Shown here in pieces: positions 53,651 to 62,468 of a stretch of DNA of 64,000 bases. Made by a program: the position numbers and the translations under genes. The first letter of the stretch is position 1; every line of letters begins with the position of its first letter. A model generated the notes under the pieces. It searched no databases and had not been told where the DNA came from. It saw only the letters and a program-made list of their open reading frames with translations. Source of the DNA: Vibrio thalassae (GTDB lineage Bacteria; Pseudomonadota; Gammaproteobacteria; Enterobacterales; Vibrionaceae); contig NZ_OANU01000011.1 in NCBI RefSeq assembly GCF_900089835.1, positions 1 through 64,000 of the forward strand. The letters run 5' to 3'.

Positions 53651-53851
53651 GAATCCATTAATATTATTGATAATTGACTAACCTATAATAAACAGAATTC
53701 CATCTTGGATACCAGTATCAATTTGAACTAACATCACATTTTATTTAGATACGCCATACGCTTAACGTGACAATAACGCGCTAAATTATTGCTAGCGCGG
53801 TTATTATTAGCGATAAAGGGCTGATGAAAGAATTCGCTAAAACAAACGGTT

Positions 53852-54106
53852 TTAGAACAGATCTTGTTGAGGGCTATCGTCTTCTTCTAATACTGCATTC
53901 ACTATCGGCACTTTGCCTTGCATGAGTTTGCGACGATAGCGTTGACGACATAATTTAATGATATGGAGCTGTTGTGCTGTCGTAAAGTTCAACCAATTAA
54001 ATCGCTCATCACGCTTACGCATGCACCCTTGACAGTACCCCTTCTCATCAACTGTGCAGACACGTACGCATGGACTTGGTACGGTGAAAAACTCTAGTTG
54101 CTCCAT
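53852..54106 (-). CDS. DUF1289-family Cys-rich small protein
   Basis: About 84 aa. The Cys pattern SPCVRVCTVDEKGYCQGCMR is the DUF1289 signature, likely a zinc-binding or Fe-S-like knuckle. This is followed by a WLNF motif and a basic helix (RQRYRRKLMQGK). ATG 54106 sits behind AAAGGATGTCG and is preferred to 54145. Function unknown in the family. Confidence 0.85.
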   Translation of the reverse strand: MEQLEFFTVPSPCVRVCTVDEKGYCQGCMRKRDERFNWLNFTTAQQLHIIKLCRQRYRRKLMQGKVPIVNAVLEEDDSPQQDLF

Positions 54107-54335
54107 CGACATCCTTTTTTCAGATCGTTGCACTGCATTTATCAAGCGAAAACAAGCTTGTATAGTAAGAATAGTCTGACTTATGTCACTTTTGCGAATC
54201 CAAACTCACTGTTACGTAAGGGATTACACGTATCCAATCAAAAAACCACTATACTAAAGATAACCTGTCCCTGACAAAAAACAGTGTTTTATTAGTTAAG
54301 CTTGTCAATAATTTCATTCAGTTGGAGCAAATTAT

Positions 54336-54791
54336 ATGAAGATTTTTTCTAAGACGTTACTCGCCGCAGTTGCACTTCCAGTTCTAATGACGGCTTGTGC
54401 CGCAAACAATACGCAAGAGGAAGCGATGAAAGCAGTAACCGCTCAAGATCTTCAACATCACAATTGGAACTTAGTTCAAATTGACGGCAACCCAATTCAA
54501 GTTGACGAACAAAACCAAGCCCCTCGTTTAGAGATTGGTGAGAAGATGACAGCAAACGGCAATGCTGGATGTAATAACTTCTCTGGTCAAGCAGAGCTTA
54601 AGGATGGTCAATTCCGCATTGAGAAAATGGGCATGACCATGAAGATGTGCGCTGGTACAGCGATGGACATCGAACAAACAATGTCAAAAACATTGTCAGA
54701 TTGGAGTGCTATTACCGTCACTAAAAACGGTCTTGAACTGAAAGGCGCTGAGCACACACTAACATTTGAATTGAAAGATTGGGTGAACTAA
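54336..54791 (+). CDS. META-domain (HslJ-like) lipoprotein
   Basis: A 151-aa protein with a lipoprotein signal (LLAAVALPVLMTAC, Cys at 21). The META domain carries GNAGCNNFSGQAELKDGQF and KMGMTMKMCAG. HslJ-like proteins are linked to heat shock and novobiocin tolerance in E. coli; their exact role is unknown. Start ATG 54336 follows GGAGCAAATTAT. Followed by a strong terminator. Confidence 0.88.
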   Translation: MKIFSKTLLAAVALPVLMTACAANNTQEEAMKAVTAQDLQHHNWNLVQIDGNPIQVDEQNQAPRLEIGEKMTANGNAGCNNFSGQAELKDGQFRIEKMGMTMKMCAGTAMDIEQTMSKTLSDWSAITVTKNGLELKGAEHTLTFELKDWVN

Positions 54792-54810
54792 CCCCAACGC
54801 ATCCCAATCA

Positions 54811-54838
54811 AAAACGGCACGCGATGTGCCGTTTTTAT
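54811..54838. terminator. Bidirectional intrinsic terminator
   Basis: AAAACGGCAC (54811-54820) pairs with GTGCCGTTTT (54826-54835) around GCGAT, between the META gene and the convergent methyltransferase gene. Confidence 0.92.
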
Positions 54839-54852
54839 TTGTTTTGAATCGA

Positions 54853-55827
54853 CTAGCGAAACAGTAAGACTTTCAAACTCGCATCATCATCTTTGTCTGC
54901 AAATTCTGATGGGTTAGCCAAGCGCTCAATATAAGTGAGTGTTGGCGCTTCTTCTCTCATGCTATCAATCAAAAAGCTCGGTGTAACACTCGGTGAATTT
55001 ACACACGCCATCACTTCTCCTTGCGCATTCAACAACTCAGGTAAACGTCGTAGGATTTTTTTGTAATCCTTAGTCAGCGCAAAACTGCCTTTTTGGAACG
55101 AAGGTGGGTCGATAATAATCAGGTCATAAGGGCCATACTTTTTAATTTTGCCCCACGATTTAAAGATGTCGTGTGCCATAAAAGTAACGTTAGACGTATC
55201 ATGGTCATTCAATCGGTGATTATCACGCCCTTTGTTTAACGAGGCGCGTGCCATATCAACATTTACCACATGTTCTGCTCCACCTTCGATTGCCGCTACG
55301 GAGAATCCACAGGTGTAGGCAAACAGGTTTAATACTCGTTTCCCTCTCGCGTGCTCTTTTACCCACTCTCGACCATTTCGCATGTCAAGAAACAGTCCAA
55401 AATTCTGGTTACGACCAATATCCAGCTGATATTTACATCCGAGTTCTAAAACAACTGGCCTGCTATCAAGCTCCCCCCATAAGACTTCTGTTGGCGCGCC
55501 ATCACTGTATCGGTGCTGTAAGACAATGGCCTTGCCTTGAGCGTTTCGCCAAACGTCGCTGGTGGATAACTCTTCAAGCCCCTGCTTGAGCGTACACATA
55601 AACGTCTCATCGACCGGTTTGAACAAGTTCACTAACAATTGACTGGCAACCCAGTCACACGTCAGTTGCTCCAAACCAGGCCAGCACTTGCCTCGACCAT
55701 GAAAAAGACGCCTCACTTCAACATTAGAATGAGATAGCCCTTTTGAAACTAGCTCGAAGAAAACCGCTAGCTGACTCGCTTGCATTGCCTCGTTATCACC
55801 GTTTTGTTGTTCTATTTTTTCGGCCAT
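54853..55827 (-). CDS. Class I SAM-dependent methyltransferase (RlmI/RlmK-like)
   Basis: About 324 aa. The SAM-binding segment is KRVLNLFAYTCGFSVAAIEG, with VNVDMARASLNKGRDN as the acidic loop and IIIDPPSFQKGS as the catalytic-site motif. This pattern fits rRNA base methyltransferases of the RlmI/RlmK C-terminal type; the precise base is not known. ATG 55827 lies behind TTGGGAGTTAGC inside the end of the RluA-like gene (16-bp overlap), so the two are co-translated. Confidence 0.85.
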   Translation of the reverse strand: MAEKIEQQNGDNEAMQASQLAVFFELVSKGLSHSNVEVRRLFHGRGKCWPGLEQLTCDWVASQLLVNLFKPVDETFMCTLKQGLEELSTSDVWRNAQGKAIVLQHRYSDGAPTEVLWGELDSRPVVLELGCKYQLDIGRNQNFGLFLDMRNGREWVKEHARGKRVLNLFAYTCGFSVAAIEGGAEHVVNVDMARASLNKGRDNHRLNDHDTSNVTFMAHDIFKSWGKIKKYGPYDLIIIDPPSFQKGSFALTKDYKKILRRLPELLNAQGEVMACVNSPSVTPSFLIDSMREEAPTLTYIERLANPSEFADKDDDASLKVLLFR

Positions 55828-56498
55828 GCTAACTCCCAAGGTTGCGACCATTTATCGATAGCGTCGGAAACCTCTGCCGCTTGCCATTTCTCACCAAGAT
55901 CGCGCCCTCTTGGGTCACATCGAAATTGAAATAACTCGCCGCAGAGTTCAAAACGCAGTGCGTAAGCATGCAAGTACCCTCGGTCTGCATCATCACTTAC
56001 GTTGTAGATAGCGTCACCTTTAATCGGTGAACCTATGGATTTCAAGGCAACACGAATTTGGTGCGTCTTGCCTGACAAAGGTTTGCATAAAAAGAGCCGC
56101 TCGCCACTTTCCGCTGCAGCTGAAAAAAACTGCGTGACTGCTGGGTTATTCTTTGAGTTGACCAATTTCCAAGACGAGCGTCTTGAACGCTCCATATCAC
56201 CGACAATCGTTCCTTGCTTCTTTTTCGGTTTTTTACTGCCGATTGCAAGGTAGTATTTGTCTATCTGGCGCTGTTCGAACAGACGTGAAAACTGCGCTGC
56301 AATCTCCGCTCGCTTGGCCAAAATAAGTAATCCAGATGTCATTTTGTCGAGCCGGTGTACTAGATGAAGTGATGAGGTGCTAATGGCACGTGCAACCTCT
56401 GACACCAACATGGTATCACCATCATCTTTATGGACACTCACTCCTGGATATTTATTAATAACCACAAAATCGTCATTTTCATAATGAATATCGAACAT
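55812..56498 (-). CDS. RluA-family pseudouridine synthase
   Basis: About 228 aa. The catalytic motif LVHRLDKMTSGLLILAK holds the active-site Asp; PLSGKTHQIRVALKSIG is the second family block. It resembles the short RluA-like proteins without S4 domain (TIGR01621 type). It converts uridine to pseudouridine in RNA, target unknown. ATG 56498 (MFDIHYENDDF) is the natural start. It forms a pair with the methyltransferase gene, suggesting joint RNA modification. Confidence 0.87.
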   Translation of the reverse strand: MFDIHYENDDFVVINKYPGVSVHKDDGDTMLVSEVARAISTSSLHLVHRLDKMTSGLLILAKRAEIAAQFSRLFEQRQIDKYYLAIGSKKPKKKQGTIVGDMERSRRSSWKLVNSKNNPAVTQFFSAAAESGERLFLCKPLSGKTHQIRVALKSIGSPIKGDAIYNVSDDADRGYLHAYALRFELCGELFQFRCDPRGRDLGEKWQAAEVSDAIDKWSQPWELAWPKK

Positions 56499-56540
56499 AC
56501 GATACCTTATCGCTAAGGAATAATGGGCAGGGATAATACA

Positions 56541-56563
56541 CAAAAGCTGCTCAATGAGCAGCT
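56541..56563 (-). terminator. Intrinsic terminator of the sodium-dependent transporter gene
   Basis: AGCTGCTCA (56545-56553) and TGAGCAGCT (56555-56563) form a hairpin; read on the minus strand it runs into TTTTG. It lies 28 bp after the transporter's stop. Confidence 0.78.
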
Positions 56564-56590
56564 TCTAGTTAGCAATAATTCACCCATTCA

Positions 56591-57934
56591 TTATAAGAAT
56601 GGGTAAGCAAACACCATTATGATGGCAATAGGACACACCACTTTGACGTAAATTGGCCAGATCCGCCAAAACCACGTCTTCTCTATTTCAGGGTAACCTT
56701 GTTGAATTTCTTTAAGCAGAGCGTTTCGACTCCAGACCCAACCGATAACGATCGCCCAAACTACCCCTAACAAAGGCTGCATATACATAGTCGACGCGGT
56801 AGCAACCCAATCAAACAAGGTGTCAAAATTCGCTGCAATAAGCACGCTGAACACCAATATCACTAAACCCAAAATGATCGCGGACTTCTCTCGCTTGATC
56901 TTCATTTCTTCTTGCAAACAGGAGACTGGTACTTCTAGCATGGCAATTGAAGAAGTTAGTGCAGCAATTACCATCAGCGCAAAGAAAGCGACACCGACAA
57001 TTTCTCCGACCAGCCCCATAGAGTCAAACAGGCTTGGTAACACAGTGAAAACAAGGTTCCCTGAACTGATTAACTCACCAGTCTCACTAAAGATCTGCAC
57101 ACCATTTGCTTTTGCAACAAACATCGCAGGAAGAATGAGTAAGCCCGCAAAAAACGCCACCCCAGTATCAATAATGGCCACTTGACCTGCCGTCTTTGGA
57201 ATATTGACGTCTTTACTTAGGTAAGAGCCGTACACCATCATTGCACCCACTCCCAGTGACAACGAGAAAAACGCCTGTCCCATTGCATTCACTACCAGTC
57301 CACCGTTCACATGCTCCCAATTAGGAACAAGGTACATTTTTAAGCCATCCATCGCCCCATGTTGGGTGAAAATGTAGATAATGAGCACTAAGAATAGGGC
57401 GAACAACACTGGCATCAATCGTGATGACCACTTTTCAATACCGTCTGCAACACCACGGCGTACTACAAATACTGTCATCAACATGAATATGACCGTCAGC
57501 AGTACATTTCTTCCCGTTCCAAAAGTAATCAACCATTCCGATAACGACTGCAATCCAATCAACTTCATAATTGGGGAAACACCAAAGCCTATTAACCATC
57601 CAGCTAAGATGGCATAAAAGCTCAAAATCATTGAGGCAGTTAGCATAGCCGTGGTACCAAATAACACCGCTAACAAGCGGTTATTGGTCCAGATTTTTCG
57701 TAGTGAGCCAATTGGGTTAGATTGCCCATATCGGCCTATAGTGAGCTCAGCAACGAGCATTGGAAAAGCAAGCAGAGCCATCATCAAAAGATAGATAAGA
57801 AGGAATGCGGCGCCGCCGTTACTCGCGGTTTGAGTTGGGAATCCCCAAACGTTACCTAAACCCACTGCTGAGCCAGCAGCAGCCATTATAAAGCCAAAAC
57901 GAGAAGAAAATTGGCCTCTATCGGAACTTGCCAT
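56591..57934 (-). CDS. NSS-family sodium-dependent transporter
   Basis: A 447-aa protein of the neurotransmitter:sodium symporter family. The first helix is FIMAAAGSAVGLGNVWGFP (sodium and substrate site), with GQAFFSLSLGVGAMMVYGSY in helix 6 and eleven or so helices in all. The family imports amino acids or related compounds with Na+. No good ribosome site precedes ATG 57934. A terminator-like hairpin lies in the leader, suggesting attenuation. Confidence 0.9.
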   Translation of the reverse strand: MASSDRGQFSSRFGFIMAAAGSAVGLGNVWGFPTQTASNGGAAFLLIYLLMMALLAFPMLVAELTIGRYGQSNPIGSLRKIWTNNRLLAVLFGTTAMLTASMILSFYAILAGWLIGFGVSPIMKLIGLQSLSEWLITFGTGRNVLLTVIFMLMTVFVVRRGVADGIEKWSSRLMPVLFALFLVLIIYIFTQHGAMDGLKMYLVPNWEHVNGGLVVNAMGQAFFSLSLGVGAMMVYGSYLSKDVNIPKTAGQVAIIDTGVAFFAGLLILPAMFVAKANGVQIFSETGELISSGNLVFTVLPSLFDSMGLVGEIVGVAFFALMVIAALTSSIAMLEVPVSCLQEEMKIKREKSAIILGLVILVFSVLIAANFDTLFDWVATASTMYMQPLLGVVWAIVIGWVWSRNALLKEIQQGYPEIEKTWFWRIWPIYVKVVCPIAIIMVFAYPFL

Positions 57935-58002
57935 CAGTTTGTACCATGTGTGTCTAATCAGTAGACGAATTTGTGGCTGTCCATGAAATGATTTCTCCGC
58001 AC

Positions 58003-58025
58003 AAAAAAACTGCCTATGAGGCAGT
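58003..58025 (-). terminator. Leader terminator / attenuator candidate
   Basis: On the minus strand ACTGCCT and AGGCAGT form a 7-bp stem with a CAT loop, followed by six or seven T. It is 69 bp upstream of the NSS transporter start and in the same direction, so it would stop transcription before the gene unless overridden. Confidence 0.7.
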
Positions 58026-58217
58026 CTCTCCCTGTGCTCTCAGTCGTTCGCGCCCAAAGGTGTAAGATATAATTTACAGCGCACGTAAAATTTATCTAAA
58101 GCGGCGATGTAGCAAGTAAAACAGCTTATATTTAAAACTGGAAGCGCCAAACCTCCAAATGATTATTTTTCATTCCTTTTGTCGATGGTTTGCCCCTTTT
58201 GCCACCACCTGTAAACC

Positions 58218-58241
58218 AAAAAACTCTGTCGCTCACGACAG
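58218..58241 (-). terminator. Second minus-strand terminator-like hairpin
   Basis: CTGTCG-TGAG-CGACAG followed by AG and six T on the minus strand. A 6-bp stem with a GNRA-like loop, weaker than the leader terminator. It could end a small RNA that starts near 58290. Confidence 0.45.
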
Positions 58242-58355
58242 TCTTCTGCACATCCCCTTTGCATTAATATTAATAACATCGTCATCAAAACCCTACCGAA
58301 TTGCGTAGAAATGACGGTTTTCATTCATTTTCATGGCTTGTGTAACAGGTTGTAT

Positions 58356-58384
58356 TTGACAGGCAACTAACTATTTCAAATACT
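58356..58384 (+). promoter_or_regulatory. Sigma-70-type promoter candidate for cls
   Basis: A perfect -35 box TTGACA (58356-58361), a 17-bp spacer, and AATACT (58379-58384) as a fair -10 box. It is about 50 bp from the cls start. Confidence 0.5.
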
Positions 58385-58431
58385 TGATTCTGAGCTTATT
58401 ATTTGCGAAAGCGTCTTTCTAACGAGGCAAA

Positions 58432-59886
58432 ATGGACAAGGTATACCACTTTCTTACACTGGCTGGCATTGGACTTTATTGGGTTCTTGTCGCGGGTGTC
58501 ACTCTACGCGTCGTGCTCAAACGTCGCGCTGTCAGCGTTTCTCTTGCATGGTTAATGGTGATTTACATCATCCCCGTCGTAGGCGTACTGTGCTATTTCT
58601 TGTTTGGTGAGCTGAACCTAGGTAGAAAACGTGCAGACCGTGCCAGAGAAATGTTCCACCCGTTTGGCGATTGGTTCTATCAACTCAATGATTGTAATGC
58701 ACACATTACCGATGGTCTGGGTACGCACATTTCTAAGATAGACCATCTGTGTAACAACAGAATGGGTATCCCTGCCCTATGCGGCAATCAACTTCAATTA
58801 CAAACAACTCCTCAAGAGATCTTGCTTTCAGTCATCAATGATATTGAACAAGCCAAACAAAGCATTCGTATGGTGTTCTATATCTGGCACCCAGGTGGAT
58901 TAGCTGACTCTGTTGCATCAGCCCTAATTCAAGCAGCAAAACGCGGTGTCGATGTCAAAGTACTTCTAGATTCTGCTGGGAGTCACACATTTTTCAAAAG
59001 TCACTGGGCGAAAATGATGCGAGACGCAGGCATTGAGCTAGTGGAAGGTCTAAAAGTATCACCATGGCGTATCTTTCTACGTCGCTTAGACTTGCGCCAG
59101 CATCGCAAAATCATTGTTATTGATGATGATGTTGCATATACCGGTTCAATGAATATGGTAGACCCTGCCTACTTCAAGCAAGATTCGGGAGTAGGTCAAT
59201 GGATTGACATTATGATCCGCATTGAAGGGCCTACCGTAAATGTGCTTTCTGCTATCCATTGCTGGGACTGGGAAGTGGAAACTGGCGACCGCCAGTTACC
59301 TGCACAACCTGAATGTAGCATTGAGATCCCTATCGACTCTAAACCAGTACAGGTGGTACCGTCGGGACCTGGTATGCCTGACCATTTAATTAGTCAGGTA
59401 CTCACGTTAGCTATGCATCAAGCAGAAGAATCTGTGAGAATTACCACCCCTTATTTTGTACCAAGTGCTGATTTGCTCGAAACGATCAAAACGACGGCCC
59501 AGCGAGGCATCAAAGTTGAACTGATCATTCCTAAGAACAACGATTCCATCATGGTGAAGTGGGCGTCGAGAGCGTTCTATACCGACTTACTATCCTCAGG
59601 AGTCAAAATCTACGAGTTTGACGGCGGTTTACTGCATACCAAGTCCGTCGTTATCGATGAACTATTTTGTCTGGTCGGTACGGTTAATATGGATATGCGC
59701 AGCTTGTGGTTAAACTTCGAAGTCACATTAGCGGTGGAAGATCCTGCCTTTACCAAAGAAATGCATACATTACAGTCTAGCTATGTCCAGCGCTCGGAAC
59801 AGGTAGACTACAGCGTTTGGAAACAAAGAAGTATTTACCATCGATTCTTTGAAAGGCTATTTTACCTCTTCAATCCACTGCTCTGA
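58432..59886 (+). CDS. cls: Cardiolipin synthase
   Basis: A 484-aa phospholipase-D-superfamily enzyme. Two N-terminal membrane helices (to about residue 60) precede two HKD motifs: QHRKIIVIDDDVAYTGS and LHTKSVVIDELFCLVGT. It joins two phosphatidylglycerol molecules (or PG and PE) to make cardiolipin at the inner membrane. ATG 58432 follows AACGAGGCAAA. Length fits ClsA. Confidence 0.95.
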   Translation: MDKVYHFLTLAGIGLYWVLVAGVTLRVVLKRRAVSVSLAWLMVIYIIPVVGVLCYFLFGELNLGRKRADRAREMFHPFGDWFYQLNDCNAHITDGLGTHISKIDHLCNNRMGIPALCGNQLQLQTTPQEILLSVINDIEQAKQSIRMVFYIWHPGGLADSVASALIQAAKRGVDVKVLLDSAGSHTFFKSHWAKMMRDAGIELVEGLKVSPWRIFLRRLDLRQHRKIIVIDDDVAYTGSMNMVDPAYFKQDSGVGQWIDIMIRIEGPTVNVLSAIHCWDWEVETGDRQLPAQPECSIEIPIDSKPVQVVPSGPGMPDHLISQVLTLAMHQAEESVRITTPYFVPSADLLETIKTTAQRGIKVELIIPKNNDSIMVKWASRAFYTDLLSSGVKIYEFDGGLLHTKSVVIDELFCLVGTVNMDMRSLWLNFEVTLAVEDPAFTKEMHTLQSSYVQRSEQVDYSVWKQRSIYHRFFERLFYLFNPLL

Positions 59887-59920
59887 CCATAGCTTAGAGA
59901 CTCTCTCTTACTGGCGTCGT

Positions 59921-59960
59921 GAAGGCCAAAGACTTGAAACTCTTTGGCCTTCGTGTTTTA
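59921..59960 (+). terminator. Intrinsic terminator of cls
   Basis: GAAGGCCAAAGA (59921-59932) pairs with TCTTTGGCCTTC (59941-59952) over 8 nt, then GTGTTTTA. Confidence 0.88.
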
Positions 59961-60026
59961 TTGCATTTATCCTCTTTAAACATCGCCTTTCTACAAGAAA
60001 GTTCAAGACGCAGACAGGGAATCTAA

Positions 60027-61232
60027 ATGTCAGAGAGCAAGACCACCAAATTCATTACCGCTGGCCGTGATAAGAAATGGACCAACGGTGTCGTTAATCC
60101 ACCCGTCCAGCGAGCCTCCACCGTCGTTTTTAATAGCGTGGCAGAGAAAAAGCATGCCACCATTAACCGGGCAAACAAAACGCTGTTTTATGGGCGACGT
60201 GGCACTCATACCCACTTTGCGTTCCAGGACGCGATGACGGAAATTGAAGGTGGCGTAGGCTGTGCTCTCTATCCATGTGGCACCGCGGCTATCTCTAACG
60301 CCATTCTGTCGTTTGTAGAGACTGGCGATCATATTCTAATGGTTGACACCTGCTACGAGCCTACACGTGATTTTTGTGATTCAATTATGAAAAAAATGGG
60401 CGTAAAGACCACATACTACGACCCAATGATTGGCGAAGGTATCCGTAAACTCATTCAGCCAAACACTAAAATCCTGTTTCTGGAATCCCCGGGCTCTATC
60501 ACAATGGAAGTCCAAGACGTCCCTCTAATGGCTGATATTGCCCACGAAACGGACATCATTGTGATGCTCGATAACACTTGGGGAGCCGGTGTGAACTTCT
60601 CACCATTTGAACACGGAGTGGATATCTCTATCCAGGCTGCGACCAAATATATCGTGGGTCACTCCGATGTGATGCTAGGTACGGCGGTCACACATGAAAA
60701 GTACTGGGATCAGCTACGTGAACAGAGTTATCTTATGGGACAATGTGTCTCTCCCGATGATGCATACTTAGGACTTCGTGGAATTCGGACACTGGATGTA
60801 AGGCTGCGTCAACATGCGCAAAATAGCCTTGAAGTCGCCAAGTGGTTAGCCACTCGAGCTGAAGTCGATCATGTTCGTCACCCAACGCTAGACACATGCC
60901 CTGGTAGCGAATTTTTCCACCGTGATTTTACTGGCGGAAATGGACTGTTTAGCTTTGTCCTTAAGACAACCAATCCAAAAGCAACGACGGCGTTTTTGGA
61001 TGGTATGCAGCACTTTAGTATGGGCTATTCTTGGGGCGGGTTTGAAAGTTTAGTCTTGGCAAATGAACCGAGCAGTTTTAACGCATTACGAACGGTCGCC
61101 AATCCTTACTTTGATGGCACATTAATTCGACTTCACATCGGTCTAGAAAGTGTTGATGATCTCATTGATGATCTCAGATTAGGCTTCGAGCGTTATAATT
61201 CCGTGATACAAGAACACGCTCTCACTCAATAA
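60027..61232 (+). CDS. metC: Cystathionine beta-lyase
   Basis: A 401-aa Cys/Met-metabolism PLP enzyme. PLP-binding blocks are ALYPCGTAAISNAIL and IQAATKYIVGHSDVMLG with the Schiff-base Lys; VMLDNTWGAGVNFSPFEHG precedes it. The sequence follows the MetC pattern (YGRRGTHTHFAFQDAM) rather than MetB. It splits cystathionine to homocysteine, pyruvate and ammonia. Transcribed after the cls terminator. Confidence 0.93.
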   Translation: MSESKTTKFITAGRDKKWTNGVVNPPVQRASTVVFNSVAEKKHATINRANKTLFYGRRGTHTHFAFQDAMTEIEGGVGCALYPCGTAAISNAILSFVETGDHILMVDTCYEPTRDFCDSIMKKMGVKTTYYDPMIGEGIRKLIQPNTKILFLESPGSITMEVQDVPLMADIAHETDIIVMLDNTWGAGVNFSPFEHGVDISIQAATKYIVGHSDVMLGTAVTHEKYWDQLREQSYLMGQCVSPDDAYLGLRGIRTLDVRLRQHAQNSLEVAKWLATRAEVDHVRHPTLDTCPGSEFFHRDFTGGNGLFSFVLKTTNPKATTAFLDGMQHFSMGYSWGGFESLVLANEPSSFNALRTVANPYFDGTLIRLHIGLESVDDLIDDLRLGFERYNSVIQEHALTQ

Positions 61233-61286
61233 TTGGTAAATGCCTTTCGCGCGAAAGTCATTGTTTATTTTAATTCAGGTAGTTTT

Positions 61287-61601
61287 ATGAGATTGCGAGC
61301 AGATGTCGCCATTTTTGACATTGTGGGTCACTTACTGATTTGGTTAATTCTTAGCGTAATTACGTTGGGCATTGCGCTATTTTTCTTCCCCTATTCATTC
61401 TCTAAGTTCATCATCAATCGTACATATGTCATTGATGAAGCTGGGCAGGAACGAAAAATGGATTGCGATATCGACTTATTCAGTGACCTTGGACACGTAT
61501 TGCTTTGGTTTATTATTTCGATACTGACTTTGGGAATAGGTTACATATTCTACTTCTATCGAGTATGGAATTATGCCCTCAATAATACCCGCATTAACTA
61601 G
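61287..61601 (+). CDS. Small two-repeat membrane protein of unknown function
   Basis: A 104-aa protein. Two internal repeats each contain a membrane helix with a similar pattern: HLLIWLILSVITLGIALFFF and HVLLWFIISILTLGIGYIFY, both followed by a Tyr/Phe-rich turn. The segment between (KFIINRTYVIDEAGQERKMD) is polar. ATG 61287 lies behind TCAGGTAGTTTT. I do not recognise a function. It is 54 bp after metC and may share its transcript. Confidence 0.7.
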   Translation: MRLRADVAIFDIVGHLLIWLILSVITLGIALFFFPYSFSKFIINRTYVIDEAGQERKMDCDIDLFSDLGHVLLWFIISILTLGIGYIFYFYRVWNYALNNTRIN

Positions 61602-61618
61602 TCCTGACACATAATGAC

Positions 61619-61650
61619 AAGGCTCATCAATGTCCCTGATGAGCCTTTCT
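61619..61650. terminator. Bidirectional intrinsic terminator
   Basis: AAGGCTCATCA (61619-61629) pairs with TGATGAGCCTT (61637-61647) over 7 nt, between convergent genes. Confidence 0.9.
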
Positions 61651-61655
61651 GATGA

Positions 61656-62292
61656 TTAATAATAACTTACGGTTGGATCAATACATTGATAGATCTGTCC
61701 AATAGGGTCTGCCGATAACAATATTTGCTGCGCCAAACGAGCAACTTCACTGCGAGTAATGGCACCGTGAACTTCAATCCCTTGCGATAACTCACCAGAG
61801 TGAGTTATCGCTCCATCTTTCAAACCACCAGGCCTTAGGATGGTGTAATCCAGCTGACTGCTTGCTAACCAAGCTTCTGCTAAGGTTTTTTCCCTAACAG
61901 CGGCACCGAATCCCGCTTTCGCTCGTTCTGAAAGAAACACCCAAGAATCTCCGCACCTTAAGGACGTGACGAGTAAAAAACGTCGAATTCCCTTGCTCTC
62001 TAAAGCATTCGTTAAATAGCGATGTCCAATGTAATCAACCGGAACCTCTGCCCTGAAGCTACCCATGGTAGAAAGCACCACCGTATCTTGAGGGAGTTGT
62101 GCTACCGCCCTTTCGACGTCTAGTTGCTGCGTTGCATCACAGGATATCAATTGGCAACATAAGGTTTTGAGTTCCTCCACTTTGTTAGTGGTTTCTCGCC
62201 ACCCCAATAACCTCAAGCCCTTGAGATGAAAAATAACGAACCGCCGCTAAACCAACACCGCTGCTTACTCCGAAAATAGTGATACTCTTCAT
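61656..62292 (-). pseudogene. Frameshifted NAD(P)-binding atypical SDR
   Basis: The coding sequence is split. ATG 62292 opens MKSITIFGVSSGVGLAAVRY, the Rossmann loop, and reaches LEVIGVARNH before TAA at 62185-62187. The rest continues in another frame from about 62190 (TTNKVEELKTLCCQLISCDA) through VLSTMGSFRAEVPVDYIGH and YTILRPGGLKDGA to the stop at 61656. Together they make a normal-length NAD(P)-binding protein of about 210 aa. One indel near 62190 would explain it, either a real mutation or a sequencing error. Confidence 0.78.
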
Positions 62293-62395
62293 TTAAAACC
62301 ACTCTCACGCTTGATAATGAGAACAATTTACACTAACACATAATTCTGTCTAGGTACCAAATCAAACAAGCATGGATTATCAGACTCTTTTTTCC

Positions 62396-62431
62396 ATGAT
62401 AGGGAGAATGATAGGGTGAATGATAGGGTGA
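62396..62431. repeat. Three tandem copies of a 12-bp unit
   Basis: ATGATAGGGAGA, ATGATAGGGTGA and ATGATAGGGTGA lie end to end at 62396-62431, with a partial fourth copy (ATGATGA) after them. They sit 38 bp before the DsbA-like gene. Such short arrays can vary in number by slippage. Confidence 0.8.
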
Positions 62432-62468
62432 ATGATGACACTCAGTAGGCAGAGACAAGGACAGTGAT

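Larger units (their letters stand above)
57935..58431. other. Divergent intergenic region with two minus-strand terminator-like hairpins
   Basis: This 497-bp region separates the NSS transporter gene (minus) from cls (plus). It holds no gene, but two hairpins with minus-strand T-runs and a likely plus-strand promoter for cls are seen and listed separately. On the minus strand the 58025-58070 part reads GGGCGCGAACGACTGAGAGC, then a GGGAGAGAC box recalling part of a glycine riboswitch. The rest of that aptamer is not found. Confidence 0.5.

Noticed and set aside
58003..58110. Complete glycine riboswitch upstream of the NSS transporter
   Set aside because: A GGGAGAGAC box is present, but the conserved CCGAAGGAGC block and the closing stem with CAGGxAAAAGGAC are not found.
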